Of a DNA stretch of 16,514 nucleotides, positions 1 to 7,244 are shown in pieces (position 1 is the stretch's first letter; each line of letters starts with the position of its first letter). The stretch comes from Candidatus Didemnitutus sp. (GTDB taxonomy: Bacteria; Verrucomicrobiota; Verrucomicrobiia; Opitutales; Opitutaceae). Under the pieces are notes generated by a model. The model did no database searches, was not told the DNA's origin, and saw only the letters and a list, made by a program, of their open reading frames with translations. Location: assembly GCA_030682505.1 (NCBI GenBank), contig JAUXOH010000287.1, positions 1 through 16,514 on the forward strand. Direction: 5' to 3'. The position numbers were made by a program, and so were the translations under genes.

Positions 1-1
1 A

Positions 2-1006
2 CTCTCGCTCGCCTACACGGTGCCCGGGGCGAGTTGGGTGCCGAGCTACGATGCGCGCGTCCTGAGTGCCGACCGTGCCGTCGCGCTGAGCTATTTTGGC
101 GTCGTGCGCCAGCGCACCGGCGAGGATTGGACTGATGTCAGCCTGACGCTCTCGACCGCGCGTCCCGGCCTGGGTGGGGCCGCGCCCGCGCTCACCGCGT
201 GGAACCTCGATCTCTTCAATCCCGACCAGTTCCGGGAACAAGGCATGCGCGATGAGCGCCGCGTCATGTCGGCGAAGGCCTTGGCGCCGCGTCAGGTCAA
301 TATGCAGACGATGACCAGTGATGCCCCCGGGGCGATGCCGCCGCCGAGTCGCGAGGCGGAGATGGCGGCCGCCACGCTCGAAGCCGGCGCCACGAGTGCG
401 TCGTTCAAGATTGCCACCACCTCGACGATTCCGAGCGACGGCACGGCGCAGAAAGTACCGATCGCCTCGACCAAGCTGGGCGCCAATCCCGAATTTCTCA
501 CCGTGCCGAAGCGCCAGACCACGGCGTTCTTGACCGCCAAAGTGGTCAACACCTCCGAGTTCCCGTTGCTCGCCGGGGCGATGAATGTGTTTCTCGACGG
601 TTCCTTTGTCGCCACGAGCCAGCTCCGCACCGTGATGGCGGGCGAGAAGTTCGACCTCGCGCTCGGGGCGGACGAAGGAATCAGCGTGAAGCACAAGCGC
701 GTGCAGAAATTCACCGAGCACACCGGTCTGACCAACTCCGGCACGCGGATCACTTACGAATACCTCCTCACGGTCCAGAACAACAAGCGGACGGCCGAAC
801 GCGTGATCGTGGTCGACCAGGTGCCGCTGTCCCGCAACGAGAAGATCGTGGTGAAGCTGCAATCGCCCGACGCCCGCGAAGTGAAGCCGACCGACGAGGG
901 TTCGCTGAAATGGTCGCTCGACCTCAAGCCCGGCGAGAAGCGCGAGATCACCGTGAAGTTCACCATCGAACACGCCAACGACGTCCGGGTGGAAGGCTTG
1001 GAATGA
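2..1006 (+). CDS. DUF4139 / mucoidy inhibitor MuiA-like protein, C-terminal part
   Basis: The reading frame is open from the first bases of the window, so the gene starts upstream and about 334 codons are present. The residues YTVPGASWVPSYDARV near the left edge match the conserved entry into the DUF4139 beta-sandwich domain of MuiA-family proteins. The C-terminal half keeps the family pattern: YEYLLTVQNNK, then VVVDQVPLSRNEKI, then a WSLDLKPGEKREITVKFTIEH strand near the stop. A linker rich in Ala, Pro, Ser and Thr (about residues 95-150) separates the two halves of the domain. Family members are usually about 500-600 residues with an N-terminal DUF4140 domain and a coiled coil, which would lie outside the window. 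The molecular function is not established; the family name comes from an effect on mucoid phenotype. A GTG at position 20 lies inside the conserved motif and is not a credible start. The family call is fairly sure; the function is unknown. Confidence 0.8.
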   Translation, partial: LSLAYTVPGASWVPSYDARVLSADRAVALSYFGVVRQRTGEDWTDVSLTLSTARPGLGGAAPALTAWNLDLFNPDQFREQGMRDERRVMSAKALAPRQVNMQTMTSDAPGAMPPPSREAEMAAATLEAGATSASFKIATTSTIPSDGTAQKVPIASTKLGANPEFLTVPKRQTTAFLTAKVVNTSEFPLLAGAMNVFLDGSFVATSQLRTVMAGEKFDLALGADEGISVKHKRVQKFTEHTGLTNSGTRITYEYLLTVQNNKRTAERVIVVDQVPLSRNEKIVVKLQSPDAREVKPTDEGSLKWSLDLKPGEKREITVKFTIEHANDVRVEGLE

Positions 1007-1020
1007 GAATCGACCGCCCG

Positions 1021-1911
1021 TCACGCCTGCTTCGAGGCCCGCCGTTTCGGCGGGCCTTTTTTCGGCTTCGGTTTCGCCGTGGGTCGACCGACGAGAAACC
1101 GCAGGACCGGCCCGAGGCGCGCGGCCCAGGCGGCCTCCGTGTGTTCGCCGCCCGGAATTTTGCGATATGCCAAGTTCTTGCCCAAGACCCAGCCGCGGTT
1201 GAGCAGCGTGTCGCGAAACAGGGGCATGACTTCCCAGCCGGGCTCGGCCGTGCCGATGTCGAGCCAGAGGCGGAACGCGGGCTTGCGGCGCGAGCGTGCG
1301 AAATCGCGCAGCGTCACCCGATTGTCCCACCACACCGACGGCGAGAGGGCGGCCACGGCGCCGAAGACGCGCGGGTGCCAGAGGCCGAAGTAGAGCGAGA
1401 CCAGTCCGCCCATCGAGGAACCGACGACGGAGGTGGTCTGGGGGCCGGGTTGCGTCAGGTAGCGTGCATCAATGAAGGGCTTGAGCTCCTGCACGACAAT
1501 GCGGGCGTAGCGCTTCGCGTCGCCCGTGCTGGTGCATTTCTCGCCGTCCCAACCGTCGAACTCGGCCCGGGTGGGGGTGTATTCGTTCACGCGGTTGAAG
1601 CCGGTGTTATAGATGCCGACCATGATCGGCGGCACAATGGCCCCGCGCTGGATCAAGGCCGTGGCCTTGTGGCCGGCGAGCCAGGCGTTGCCGAGGAAGG
1701 CCGTGAGCGGATCGAAGATGTTCTGTCCGTCTTGAAAATAGATGACCGGATGCCGGCGACGGGAAACCCCGTAGCCCGGGGGCAACCACACCGCGATATC
1801 GCGGCAACCCTGCAGGCCCCGGGAAAGAAAACGCTCGTGCACGAGGAGTTGCGCTTCGCGGGGGCGCTTGCGCGGCGAAGAGGGCGGGAGAGGGGTGGCG
1901 GATGAATCCAT
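1021..1911 (-). CDS. Alpha/beta-hydrolase, esterase D / enterochelin-esterase-like
   Basis: This is a predicted serine hydrolase of the putative-esterase family (PF00756 type), 296 residues from the ATG at 1911. It begins with the family's 'VWLPPGYG...HPVIYFQDGQNIFD' segment (residues 41-67). The nucleophile elbow is GSSMGG at 164-169, with Ser166 as likely nucleophile. SPSVWWDN follows at about 190-197. Candidate acid and base are Asp218 or Glu223 and His257 (GGEHTEAAW). The last 17 residues are Lys/Arg/Pro-rich and coincide with the opposite gene's terminator. No clear signal peptide is seen, so it is probably cytoplasmic. The frame stays open upstream to TTG at 1971 and GTG at 1968. I prefer the ATG because the added 20 residues (Arg/Cys-rich) look like non-coding sequence. 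No Shine-Dalgarno site precedes any of these starts. The substrate is unknown; relatives act on carboxylic esters, siderophores or carbohydrate esters. Confidence 0.82.
   Translation of the reverse strand: MDSSATPLPPSSPRKRPREAQLLVHERFLSRGLQGCRDIAVWLPPGYGVSRRRHPVIYFQDGQNIFDPLTAFLGNAWLAGHKATALIQRGAIVPPIMVGIYNTGFNRVNEYTPTRAEFDGWDGEKCTSTGDAKRYARIVVQELKPFIDARYLTQPGPQTTSVVGSSMGGLVSLYFGLWHPRVFGAVAALSPSVWWDNRVTLRDFARSRRKPAFRLWLDIGTAEPGWEVMPLFRDTLLNRGWVLGKNLAYRKIPGGEHTEAAWAARLGPVLRFLVGRPTAKPKPKKGPPKRRASKQA
1036..1062 (+). terminator. Rho-independent terminator of the DUF4139 gene
   Basis: A perfect 8-bp stem, GGCCCGCC at 1036-1043 and GGCGGGCC at 1049-1056, has a 5-base loop GTTTC and is followed by six T (1057-1062). 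It lies 29 bases after the stop of the plus-strand gene. It also lies inside the last codons of the convergent esterase gene, where it encodes part of the basic Lys/Arg/Pro tail. Confidence 0.85.
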
Positions 1912-2197
1912 GCAGGACAGTTGCGCGAAGCTACGGAGGGAGGGGAGACAACGGCAAGCTCGCCGCACCAACCCCGAATCTGGCTCCGAGCCATGATCAC
2001 GGGGGATGCAAAAATCTCCTCCTGCGCGAGTGCGATGCTTGTCGTGATCGTGACTTTCAGCTATCTAAATTAATAAACACCAAGGACCTTGCATCGCTTC
2101 CTCGACGCCCTCCGTCGAGGCCGTTAGGGTTGCTTCCATCGCGGCAGAAATAGTCCTGCCCAACTTCTTCCTCCTTCACCCTTCACCCACGCCCAGC
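1912..2197. promoter_or_regulatory. Divergent intergenic region with a possible promoter for the ligase run
   Basis: This 286-base stretch separates the minus-strand esterase from the plus-strand ATP-grasp gene and should hold promoters for both. An AT-rich island at about 2062-2082 (TCTAAATTAATAAACACC) stands out from the GC-rich background. Upstream of it, TTGTCG at 2039-2044 is a fair -35 match. The candidate -10 hexamers are weak: TATCTA at 2062 with a 17-base spacer, or TAAATT at 2066 with a 21-base spacer. No gene is seen here. The plus-strand start at 2198 is preceded by a pyrimidine-rich leader without a Shine-Dalgarno site. Confidence 0.3.
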
Positions 2198-3172
2198 ATG
2201 AAAAAGATCGGCATCCTCCACGGCAAAGAACGCAGCTTCCCGCACGCGCTGATCGAGCGGATCAACGGCCAGAATGAGACCGGCATTATGGCCGAGTCGG
2301 TGACGATCAACAAGGTCGCACAGGGCGAGCCGTCGGATTACGCCGTGATCCTCGATCGGATTTCTCAGGACGTCCTGTTCTACCGCGCCTACCTGAAAAA
2401 CGCCGCGCTCAACGGCACCGCCGTGATCAACAACCCGTTCTGGTGGTCGGCCGACGAGAAGTTCTTCAACAACTGTCTCGCGACCAAGCTCGGCGTGGCC
2501 GTGCCGAGGACGGTCATTTTGCCCTCGAAGGATCATCCGGCGGACTGTTCCGCGGAATCGTTCAGCAATCTGGCGTTCCCGTTGGATTGGGACGGCATTT
2601 TCGAATACATCGGCTGGCCCGCCTACTTCAAGCCGCACTCCGGTGGGGGTTGGAAAAACGTCTACAAGGTTCGCGACCCGGACGAGTTCTTCAAGGCCTA
2701 CGAGGAAACCGGCCAGCTCGTCATGCTCCTGCAGTCCGAGGTGCAATTCGATGACTACTACCGCTGCTACTGCATCGGCGGCACGGATGTGCGCATCATG
2801 CCCTACGAGCCGCGCAATCCGCACCATCTCCGCTACGTCGTCGAGCGCCCGCCGGCCAGCCCGGCCCTGCTCGAGCGCATCAAGCGCGACGTGCTCACGC
2901 TCAACCAGGCGCTCGGTTACGATTTTAACACCGTCGAGTTCGCGATCAGCAACGGCGTGCCCTATGCGATTGATTTCTGCAACCCGGCGCCCGATGCCGA
3001 CCGTGGTTCGGTCGGCGAGGAAAACTTTGCGTGGGTCGTCGAAGCCTCCGCCCGGATGCTGATGCGGAAGGCGCGCGAATCCAGCCCGACCAAGAGCGGC
3101 CTCACGTGGGGCAGTTACGTCAAGGGCAGTGTCGCGGGCAAGGTGCCGACGGATCCCGCCAACAATAAATAA
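2198..3172 (+). CDS. ATP-grasp ligase (RimK / glutathione-synthase-like fold)
   Basis: This 324-residue protein has an ATP-grasp layout: an N-terminal pre-ATP-grasp region (MKKIGILHGKERSF), a linker PFWWSADEKFFNNCLATKLGVAVPRT typical of the hinge into the ATP-binding half, and the nucleotide-binding segment PAYFKPHSGGGWKNVYKV (about 141-158, Lys145). LQSEV at about residues 180-184 is the usual hinge region contacting adenine. Candidate metal ligands are Glu247 (NTVEFAI) and Asp259/Asn262 (DFCNP). Such enzymes form an acyl-phosphate from ATP and a carboxylate and join it to an amine. It is the first gene of a same-strand run with a GCS2 ligase, an M29 peptidase and a second ATP-grasp-like protein, which suggests peptide or amide synthesis. 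The ATG at 2198 gives a natural N-terminus; no Shine-Dalgarno site is present. The substrate is unknown. It could also be a RimK-type peptide modifier. Confidence 0.8.
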   Translation: MKKIGILHGKERSFPHALIERINGQNETGIMAESVTINKVAQGEPSDYAVILDRISQDVLFYRAYLKNAALNGTAVINNPFWWSADEKFFNNCLATKLGVAVPRTVILPSKDHPADCSAESFSNLAFPLDWDGIFEYIGWPAYFKPHSGGGWKNVYKVRDPDEFFKAYEETGQLVMLLQSEVQFDDYYRCYCIGGTDVRIMPYEPRNPHHLRYVVERPPASPALLERIKRDVLTLNQALGYDFNTVEFAISNGVPYAIDFCNPAPDADRGSVGEENFAWVVEASARMLMRKARESSPTKSGLTWGSYVKGSVAGKVPTDPANNK

Positions 3173-3188
3173 CCCACGTCCGTTCGCC

Positions 3189-3226
3189 GTGCTTGGCGTC
3201 GGGCAGGAGCCCGGCCCCTCAAGCAC
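3189..3226 (+). other. Intercistronic hairpin between the ATP-grasp and GCS2 genes
   Basis: The outer stem is GTGCTTG (3189-3195) pairing with CAAGCAC (3220-3226), all 7 bp. An inner stem, CGGGC (3200-3204) with GCCCG (3209-3213), closes an AGGA loop. No T-run follows, so it does not look like an intrinsic terminator. It could stabilise or partition the transcript, or be a degenerate repeat. Confidence 0.45.
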
Positions 3227-3288
3227 CGCGTGAAGCAATCCGACCTGCTGATTTTCCTCTTTCGTCCCGACCACGACCCCCACGATCC

Positions 3289-4410
3289 ATGTGCGCCGCC
3301 AAACCCAAGCATCAATTCACCCTCGGCATTGAAGAGGAGTTTCAGATTGTCGATCCGGTCACGCGCGAACTCAAATCGCACATCGAGGAGATCATCGAAG
3401 GCGGCAAGATCATCCTGAAGGAGCGGGTCCGGCCCGAGCTGCACCAGTCGGTGGTCGAGGTGGGCACGGATATCTGTCAGGACATCGGGGACGCCCGCAA
3501 ATCAGTCACCGGCCTGCGGACCGACCTCGCGCGGCTCGCCCGGCAGTCCGAACTGCGGATCGCGGCGGCCGGCACCCACCCCTTCTCGCACTGGCATGAC
3601 CAGAAAATTTCCATCGGCGAACGGCATCAGGGCGTCCTGAACGACCTCCAGCAAGTGGCGCGCGCCAATCTCATCTTCGGCCTCCACGTGCATCTCGGCA
3701 TGCCGGATCGCGAGACGGCCATCCACCTGCAGAACACGGCCCGCTACTTCCTGCCGCACATCTTCGCCCTGTCCACCAACTCGCCGTTCTGGGTCGGCCG
3801 CAACACCGGTTACGCCTCCTATCGCCTGCAGGTCTTCCAGCGCTTTCCGCGCACGGGCATTCCGGACCTCTTCGAATCGGTCAACGAGTTCGATGACTAC
3901 GTCAACCTGCTCGTGAAGACCGGCTGCATCGATAACGCCAAGAAAATCTGGTGGGACATCCGGCTGCACCCGATTTTCCATACGCTGGAGTTTCGCATCT
4001 GCGACATTCCGATGCGCGTCGACGAGACCATCTGCCTTGCGGCGATCATGCAGGCCGTCACGGCCAAGCTCTACAAGCTGCACCGCAAGAACATGAGCTT
4101 CCGCACCTATCGGGCGCGGCTCATCAATGAAAATCGTTGGCGCGCCGCCCGTTATGGTATCAACGGCAAGATGATCGACTTTGGCTCCCAGGAAGAGGTT
4201 TCCACGCGCAGCCTCATTGCCGAATTGCTCGAATTCATCGACGACGTGGTCGACGAACTCGGTTCCCGCGCGGAAGTGGACTACGTGCACACCATCCTGC
4301 GCAACGGCACCGGTGCGGACCGGCAGGTTGAGGTTTACAATCGCACGCAAGATCTCAAAGCCGTGGTCGATTATACCATTTCCGAAACCCATCACGGCCT
4401 TGATCTCTGA
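3289..4410 (+). CDS. Carboxylate-amine ligase, YbdK / GCS2 family
   Basis: The product is 373 residues, close to the usual length of the YbdK family (E. coli YbdK 372). The glutamate-cysteine-ligase-type signature FTLGIEEEFQIVDP is at residues 10-23 with the Glu triad at 15-17. ELHQSVVEVGTDIC is at 50-63, AAAGTHPFSHW at 92-102, GLHVHLG at 131-137, SPFWVGRNTGYASYR at 165-179, and HPIFHTLEFRICD at 227-239. These Glu and His residues form the metal and ATP site in GCS2 enzymes. The E. coli homologue has weak gamma-glutamylcysteine synthetase activity, but the true substrates of most members are unknown. The ATG at 3289 is preferred over the upstream in-frame start at 3193, because that extension overlaps the intercistronic hairpin and is low-complexity. 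It lies 116 bases after the ATP-grasp gene and 67 before the M29 peptidase gene, so joint work on one metabolite is likely. No Shine-Dalgarno site is seen. Confidence 0.92.
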   Translation: MCAAKPKHQFTLGIEEEFQIVDPVTRELKSHIEEIIEGGKIILKERVRPELHQSVVEVGTDICQDIGDARKSVTGLRTDLARLARQSELRIAAAGTHPFSHWHDQKISIGERHQGVLNDLQQVARANLIFGLHVHLGMPDRETAIHLQNTARYFLPHIFALSTNSPFWVGRNTGYASYRLQVFQRFPRTGIPDLFESVNEFDDYVNLLVKTGCIDNAKKIWWDIRLHPIFHTLEFRICDIPMRVDETICLAAIMQAVTAKLYKLHRKNMSFRTYRARLINENRWRAARYGINGKMIDFGSQEEVSTRSLIAELLEFIDDVVDELGSRAEVDYVHTILRNGTGADRQVEVYNRTQDLKAVVDYTISETHHGLDL

Positions 4411-4477
4411 CGCACCCTCCACCACGCCCACCCGTTCCACTGCCCCCGGGCTCAACCCCACCCACCGCGTTTCCCGC

Positions 4478-5500
4478 ATGCCGCACGTTGCTTCGCTGCC
4501 CGCCACCTTTGATCCCGAGCTGAGTCCGGGAGCGCACAACGCCATCAACGTTTGCCTGCGTCTGCAGCCCGGCGAGCGAATGACGATCATCGCCGACCAG
4601 GCCAGCGCCGAGATCGCGGCCGCCTTGGTGGCGGAAGTGGAGAAGGTCGGCGCGGAATACAACGTCTTCATCCTCGAGGAATACGGCCCCCGTCCGCACC
4701 GCGACATGCCGCCGGAGATCCTCGCCGACCTCGCGCGCTCCCAGGTCTCGATCTACGCCTGCCTCACCCACCGCGGCGAATTGCGCACGCGCATGCAGAT
4801 GATGGAGGTGATCAATCCTCGCCGCCTGCGCCATGGCCACATGGTGAACATCAACCGACAGATCATGCTCGAGGGCATGCGCGCCGACTTCAACGAAATC
4901 GACCGCCTCTCGCAAAAACTGATTGAGAAATGCCGGCGCGCGAAACGCGTCACCTGCAAGACCGCCGCAGGCACGGACTACGTCGCCGAACTCTCCCCGG
5001 ATCTCAAGTGGGTGAAAACCGCCGGCATCATCTCGCCCGAGAAGTGGGGCAACCTGCCCGGCGGCGAGATCTTCACCTCCCCGTTCAACTCCCGTGGCCG
5101 CTTCGTGGTCGATGGCGTCGTGGGCGATTATCTCTGCCAGAAATACGGCGACATCGGCGCGACCCCCCTGACGATCGAGATCAGGGACAACCGCATCGCC
5201 AGCCTGGCCTGCGAGAACAAGGAACTGCTCGCCGAGTTCGACAAGTATTGCCACACGGACGAGAATTCTAACCGCGTCGGCGAATTCGCCATCGGCACCA
5301 ACCTCGCCTGCACCCAGATCATCGGGCACATTTTGCAGGACGAAAAACTCCCCGGCATCCACATCGCGTTCGGTCATCCGTATTCCGAGCACACCGGCCA
5401 GCCGTGGAAAAGCACGACCCACATCGACTGTGTCGGCCGTCACTTCGACATCTGGCTCGATGACGAGCAGGTGATGGCGAAAGGAAAATTCCTGATCTGA
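4478..5500 (+). CDS. M29-type metallo-aminopeptidase
   Basis: This 340-residue protein resembles the M29 (AmpS/AmpT/PepS) aminopeptidases. All six metal-site positions known for that family have plausible equivalents in the right order: Glu197 in GGEIFTSP, Glu269 in VGEFAIGTN, His295 and Tyr302 in GIHIAFGHPY, and His315 and Asp317 in THIDC. The His-to-Tyr spacing of seven and the H-x-D spacing equal those of the family. M29 proteins are usually about 400-410 residues, so this is a shorter form. These enzymes remove N-terminal residues from peptides using two metal ions, in the cytoplasm. The ATG at 4478 (MPHVASLPATFDPELS) is preferred; the open frame upstream runs into the end of the GCS2 gene and looks non-coding. 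Its place between ligase genes suggests it trims or recycles the product they make, though a general leucyl-aminopeptidase role is possible. Confidence 0.82.
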   Translation: MPHVASLPATFDPELSPGAHNAINVCLRLQPGERMTIIADQASAEIAAALVAEVEKVGAEYNVFILEEYGPRPHRDMPPEILADLARSQVSIYACLTHRGELRTRMQMMEVINPRRLRHGHMVNINRQIMLEGMRADFNEIDRLSQKLIEKCRRAKRVTCKTAAGTDYVAELSPDLKWVKTAGIISPEKWGNLPGGEIFTSPFNSRGRFVVDGVVGDYLCQKYGDIGATPLTIEIRDNRIASLACENKELLAEFDKYCHTDENSNRVGEFAIGTNLACTQIIGHILQDEKLPGIHIAFGHPYSEHTGQPWKSTTHIDCVGRHFDIWLDDEQVMAKGKFLI

Positions 5501-5518
5501 ATCGCTGCCGGCAGCACT

Positions 5519-5524
5519 GGAGGA
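5519..5524 (+). promoter_or_regulatory. Strong Shine-Dalgarno site of the small membrane gene
   Basis: GGAGGA ends four bases before the ATG at 5529, which is close to ideal placement. It decides the start of this gene. It is unusual here because the other starts in the window have pyrimidine-rich leaders without such a motif. Confidence 0.75.
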
Positions 5525-5528
5525 ACCG

Positions 5529-5963
5529 ATGAAAGAAGCACTATTGCTAATTCTCGGTGCGCTGATCTCTGCATGGGTTGGGTTGGCAACATCGAAGATT
5601 TTCGTGTTTCGGCAGCTGAAGTCGCGCGCAGTTGAAGCATTCATTGAGACAACAAGCAGCGACAAGCTGGTTCGCTTCGTCGATCATCAGCTACTTGTGA
5701 GGGAATCAATGGCTACTGCTGCGCTTGCACTTCGGCTAGCGGGCCATAGCAAAGCAGCCCAAGCCGTTTCATCAGTAGCAGAAGACGTAACGAAGGCTTT
5801 GGTCGATGTCCTCGGGAATACGTCGGGCGGCACGCAGTCGCACTCCGTGCCCACACAATTCAAGATCAACGCTTGGAAAATGCTCAATGAGCGCAAGGAC
5901 TTTGGTTCGGGGCTAGCAAGTCTTCAACCTGACCGGGGGACAATGCTGGAGCCGTTTTGGTGA
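5529..5963 (+). CDS. Small membrane-anchored hypothetical protein
   Basis: I do not recognise this 144-residue protein. It begins with one hydrophobic segment (about residues 4-24, LLLILGALISAWVGLATSKIF) that would anchor it in the membrane. A positively charged stretch (RQLKSRAVEAF) and a mainly helical, probably cytoplasmic, domain follow; the last third has a Gly/Ser/Thr stretch. The base composition is visibly lower in GC than all neighbours, with many codons ending in A or T. It has the only canonical Shine-Dalgarno site found in the window, GGAGGA at 5519-5524, five to six bases before the ATG. A perfect palindrome GCTGCCGGCAGC (5504-5515) lies between the previous stop and this gene. 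It sits tightly between the M29 gene and the permuted ATP-grasp gene (27- and 24-base gaps). These features suggest a gene acquired separately. No function is assigned. Confidence 0.7.
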   Translation: MKEALLLILGALISAWVGLATSKIFVFRQLKSRAVEAFIETTSSDKLVRFVDHQLLVRESMATAALALRLAGHSKAAQAVSSVAEDVTKALVDVLGNTSGGTQSHSVPTQFKINAWKMLNERKDFGSGLASLQPDRGTMLEPFW

Positions 5964-5987
5964 GCAGCTTAAACATTTGAGCGATTC

Positions 5988-7181
5988 ATGATCCCCTCTC
6001 TCCGCCAGCGCTACAATGCCGCGTTCACCGACGCGCGCTACGCGGCCTTCACCGCGGACCTGGACCGGGCCGCGTATTGGCCGGTGGATTTCCGCGTGGC
6101 GGAGACACCGCTGTTTCTCGACGAGCACGCGACGCGCGAATTGGTGCACGCGGCGGACGACATCACGCGGCAACTGGCGCAGCCCGAGTTCCGCATCCAC
6201 GCCGCCAACGCGATTCCCGCGGGACTGGCGGTTCCGGCCGAGACGGAGTGGCCCCACTTTCTCGCGGTCGATTTCGCCCTCTGTCACGATGAACAGGGGC
6301 GGGTCACGCCGCGGCTGATCGAGCTGCAGGGATTCCCCACGGTGGCGTCATGGCAGGTGCTGCTCGCGAACAGTTACCGCGGTCACTTTCCGGAAGTGCC
6401 CCCGGAACTGACCACCTATTTTGGCGGACTCGACGAAGCGGCCTACCTCGAGCACCTCCGCAAGGCGGTGATCGGCGGGTGCGATCCTGAGAACGTCGTG
6501 TTGCTCGAGATCGAACCCGACCGGCAAAAGACGCGCGTCGATTTTGCCGCCACCCACCGCCTGCTCGGGGTGCGGCCGGTATGCTTGTCCACCGTGCGCC
6601 GTCGCGGGCGGCAGCTTTTTTATTCGGCCGAGGGGCGCGAAGTGCCGATCCACCGCATCTTCAACCGCGTGATCTTCGATGAACTCCTGCGCAAGCCGGA
6701 CTTCAAGCCGGGTTTCAACTTCACCGACGAGATCGACGTCCAGTGGGCGGGGCACCCGAATTGGTATTTCCGGATCAGCAAGCATGCGATGCCGTTCCTC
6801 AAGAGTCCGTTTGTGCCGGACTGCCATTTCGTCAACCAGCTCAAGACCGTGCCCGCCGATCTCGAACACTACGTGCTCAAGCCGCTTTATTCGTTTGCCG
6901 GCCTCGGTGTCGATATCGCGCCGACGAAGGAGAAAATCGCGGCGTTGCCGAATCCCGGTGAGTGGATCCTCCAGCGCAAGGTCGCCTATGCGCCCCTTCT
7001 CGCCACGCCGGATGGCCCGGCCAAGGCGGAGATCCGGCTGATCTTCGTGGGTGATGGTTCCGGGATGCCGAAATTGGTGAACAATCTCGTCCGCCTCACG
7101 AAGGGCGCGATGCACGGGGTCGACTACAACAAAGGCAAGACCTGGGTCGGCGCGAGCTGCGCGTTTCACCCGGCGGTTTGA
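5988..7181 (+). CDS. ATP-grasp-like protein, motif order like glutathionylspermidine synthase
   Basis: This is a 397-residue protein. Two segments suggest a circularly permuted ATP-grasp fold. RLIELQGFPTVASWQ (Glu112) lies toward the N-terminus and corresponds to the 'KLxEYNADTPT' strand of glutathionylspermidine synthases. HYVLKPLYSFAGLGVDI (Lys298) lies toward the C-terminus and corresponds to their 'YVVKPLxGREGANV' nucleotide-binding loop. EWILQRKVAYAPL and AEIRLIFVGDGSGMPKLVNNLVRLTKG follow, as expected for the hinge and the Arg-containing strand. The length agrees with the single synthetase domain of that family. An ATP-dependent carboxylate-amine ligase is therefore likely, but homology is judged from motifs only. 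The gene lies 24 bases after the small membrane gene and ends the same-strand run. The start ATG at 5988 has no strong Shine-Dalgarno site. Confidence is high that this is a real gene, moderate for the fold, and low for any substrate. Confidence 0.65.
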   Translation: MIPSLRQRYNAAFTDARYAAFTADLDRAAYWPVDFRVAETPLFLDEHATRELVHAADDITRQLAQPEFRIHAANAIPAGLAVPAETEWPHFLAVDFALCHDEQGRVTPRLIELQGFPTVASWQVLLANSYRGHFPEVPPELTTYFGGLDEAAYLEHLRKAVIGGCDPENVVLLEIEPDRQKTRVDFAATHRLLGVRPVCLSTVRRRGRQLFYSAEGREVPIHRIFNRVIFDELLRKPDFKPGFNFTDEIDVQWAGHPNWYFRISKHAMPFLKSPFVPDCHFVNQLKTVPADLEHYVLKPLYSFAGLGVDIAPTKEKIAALPNPGEWILQRKVAYAPLLATPDGPAKAEIRLIFVGDGSGMPKLVNNLVRLTKGAMHGVDYNKGKTWVGASCAFHPAV

Positions 7182-7185
7182 TTCC

Positions 7186-7206
7186 CCCGGCGCGGGTGGT
7201 TTTTTT
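7186..7206 (+). terminator. Possible weak terminator after the ligase run
   Basis: A short stem CCCG (7186-7189) with CGGG (7193-7196) is followed, after TGG, by seven T (7200-7206), five bases past the stop of the ATP-grasp-like gene. The T-run is good but the stem is only 4 bp. Read-through into holA is possible. Confidence 0.4.
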
Positions 7207-7244
7207 CGTGCGGTTTCGGCCAATTCGTGGGCAAATCCCCGCCC

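Noticed and set aside
910..1905. 331-codon plus-strand open frame
   Set aside because: It overlaps the end of the DUF4139 gene and the whole antisense of the esterase. Its composition is shadow-like and the esterase motifs are clear.
3502..5665. Two long minus-strand open frames (3502-4707 and 4355-5665)
   Set aside because: They are antisense to the GCS2 and M29 genes, Val/Gly/Asp/Arg-rich, without motifs.
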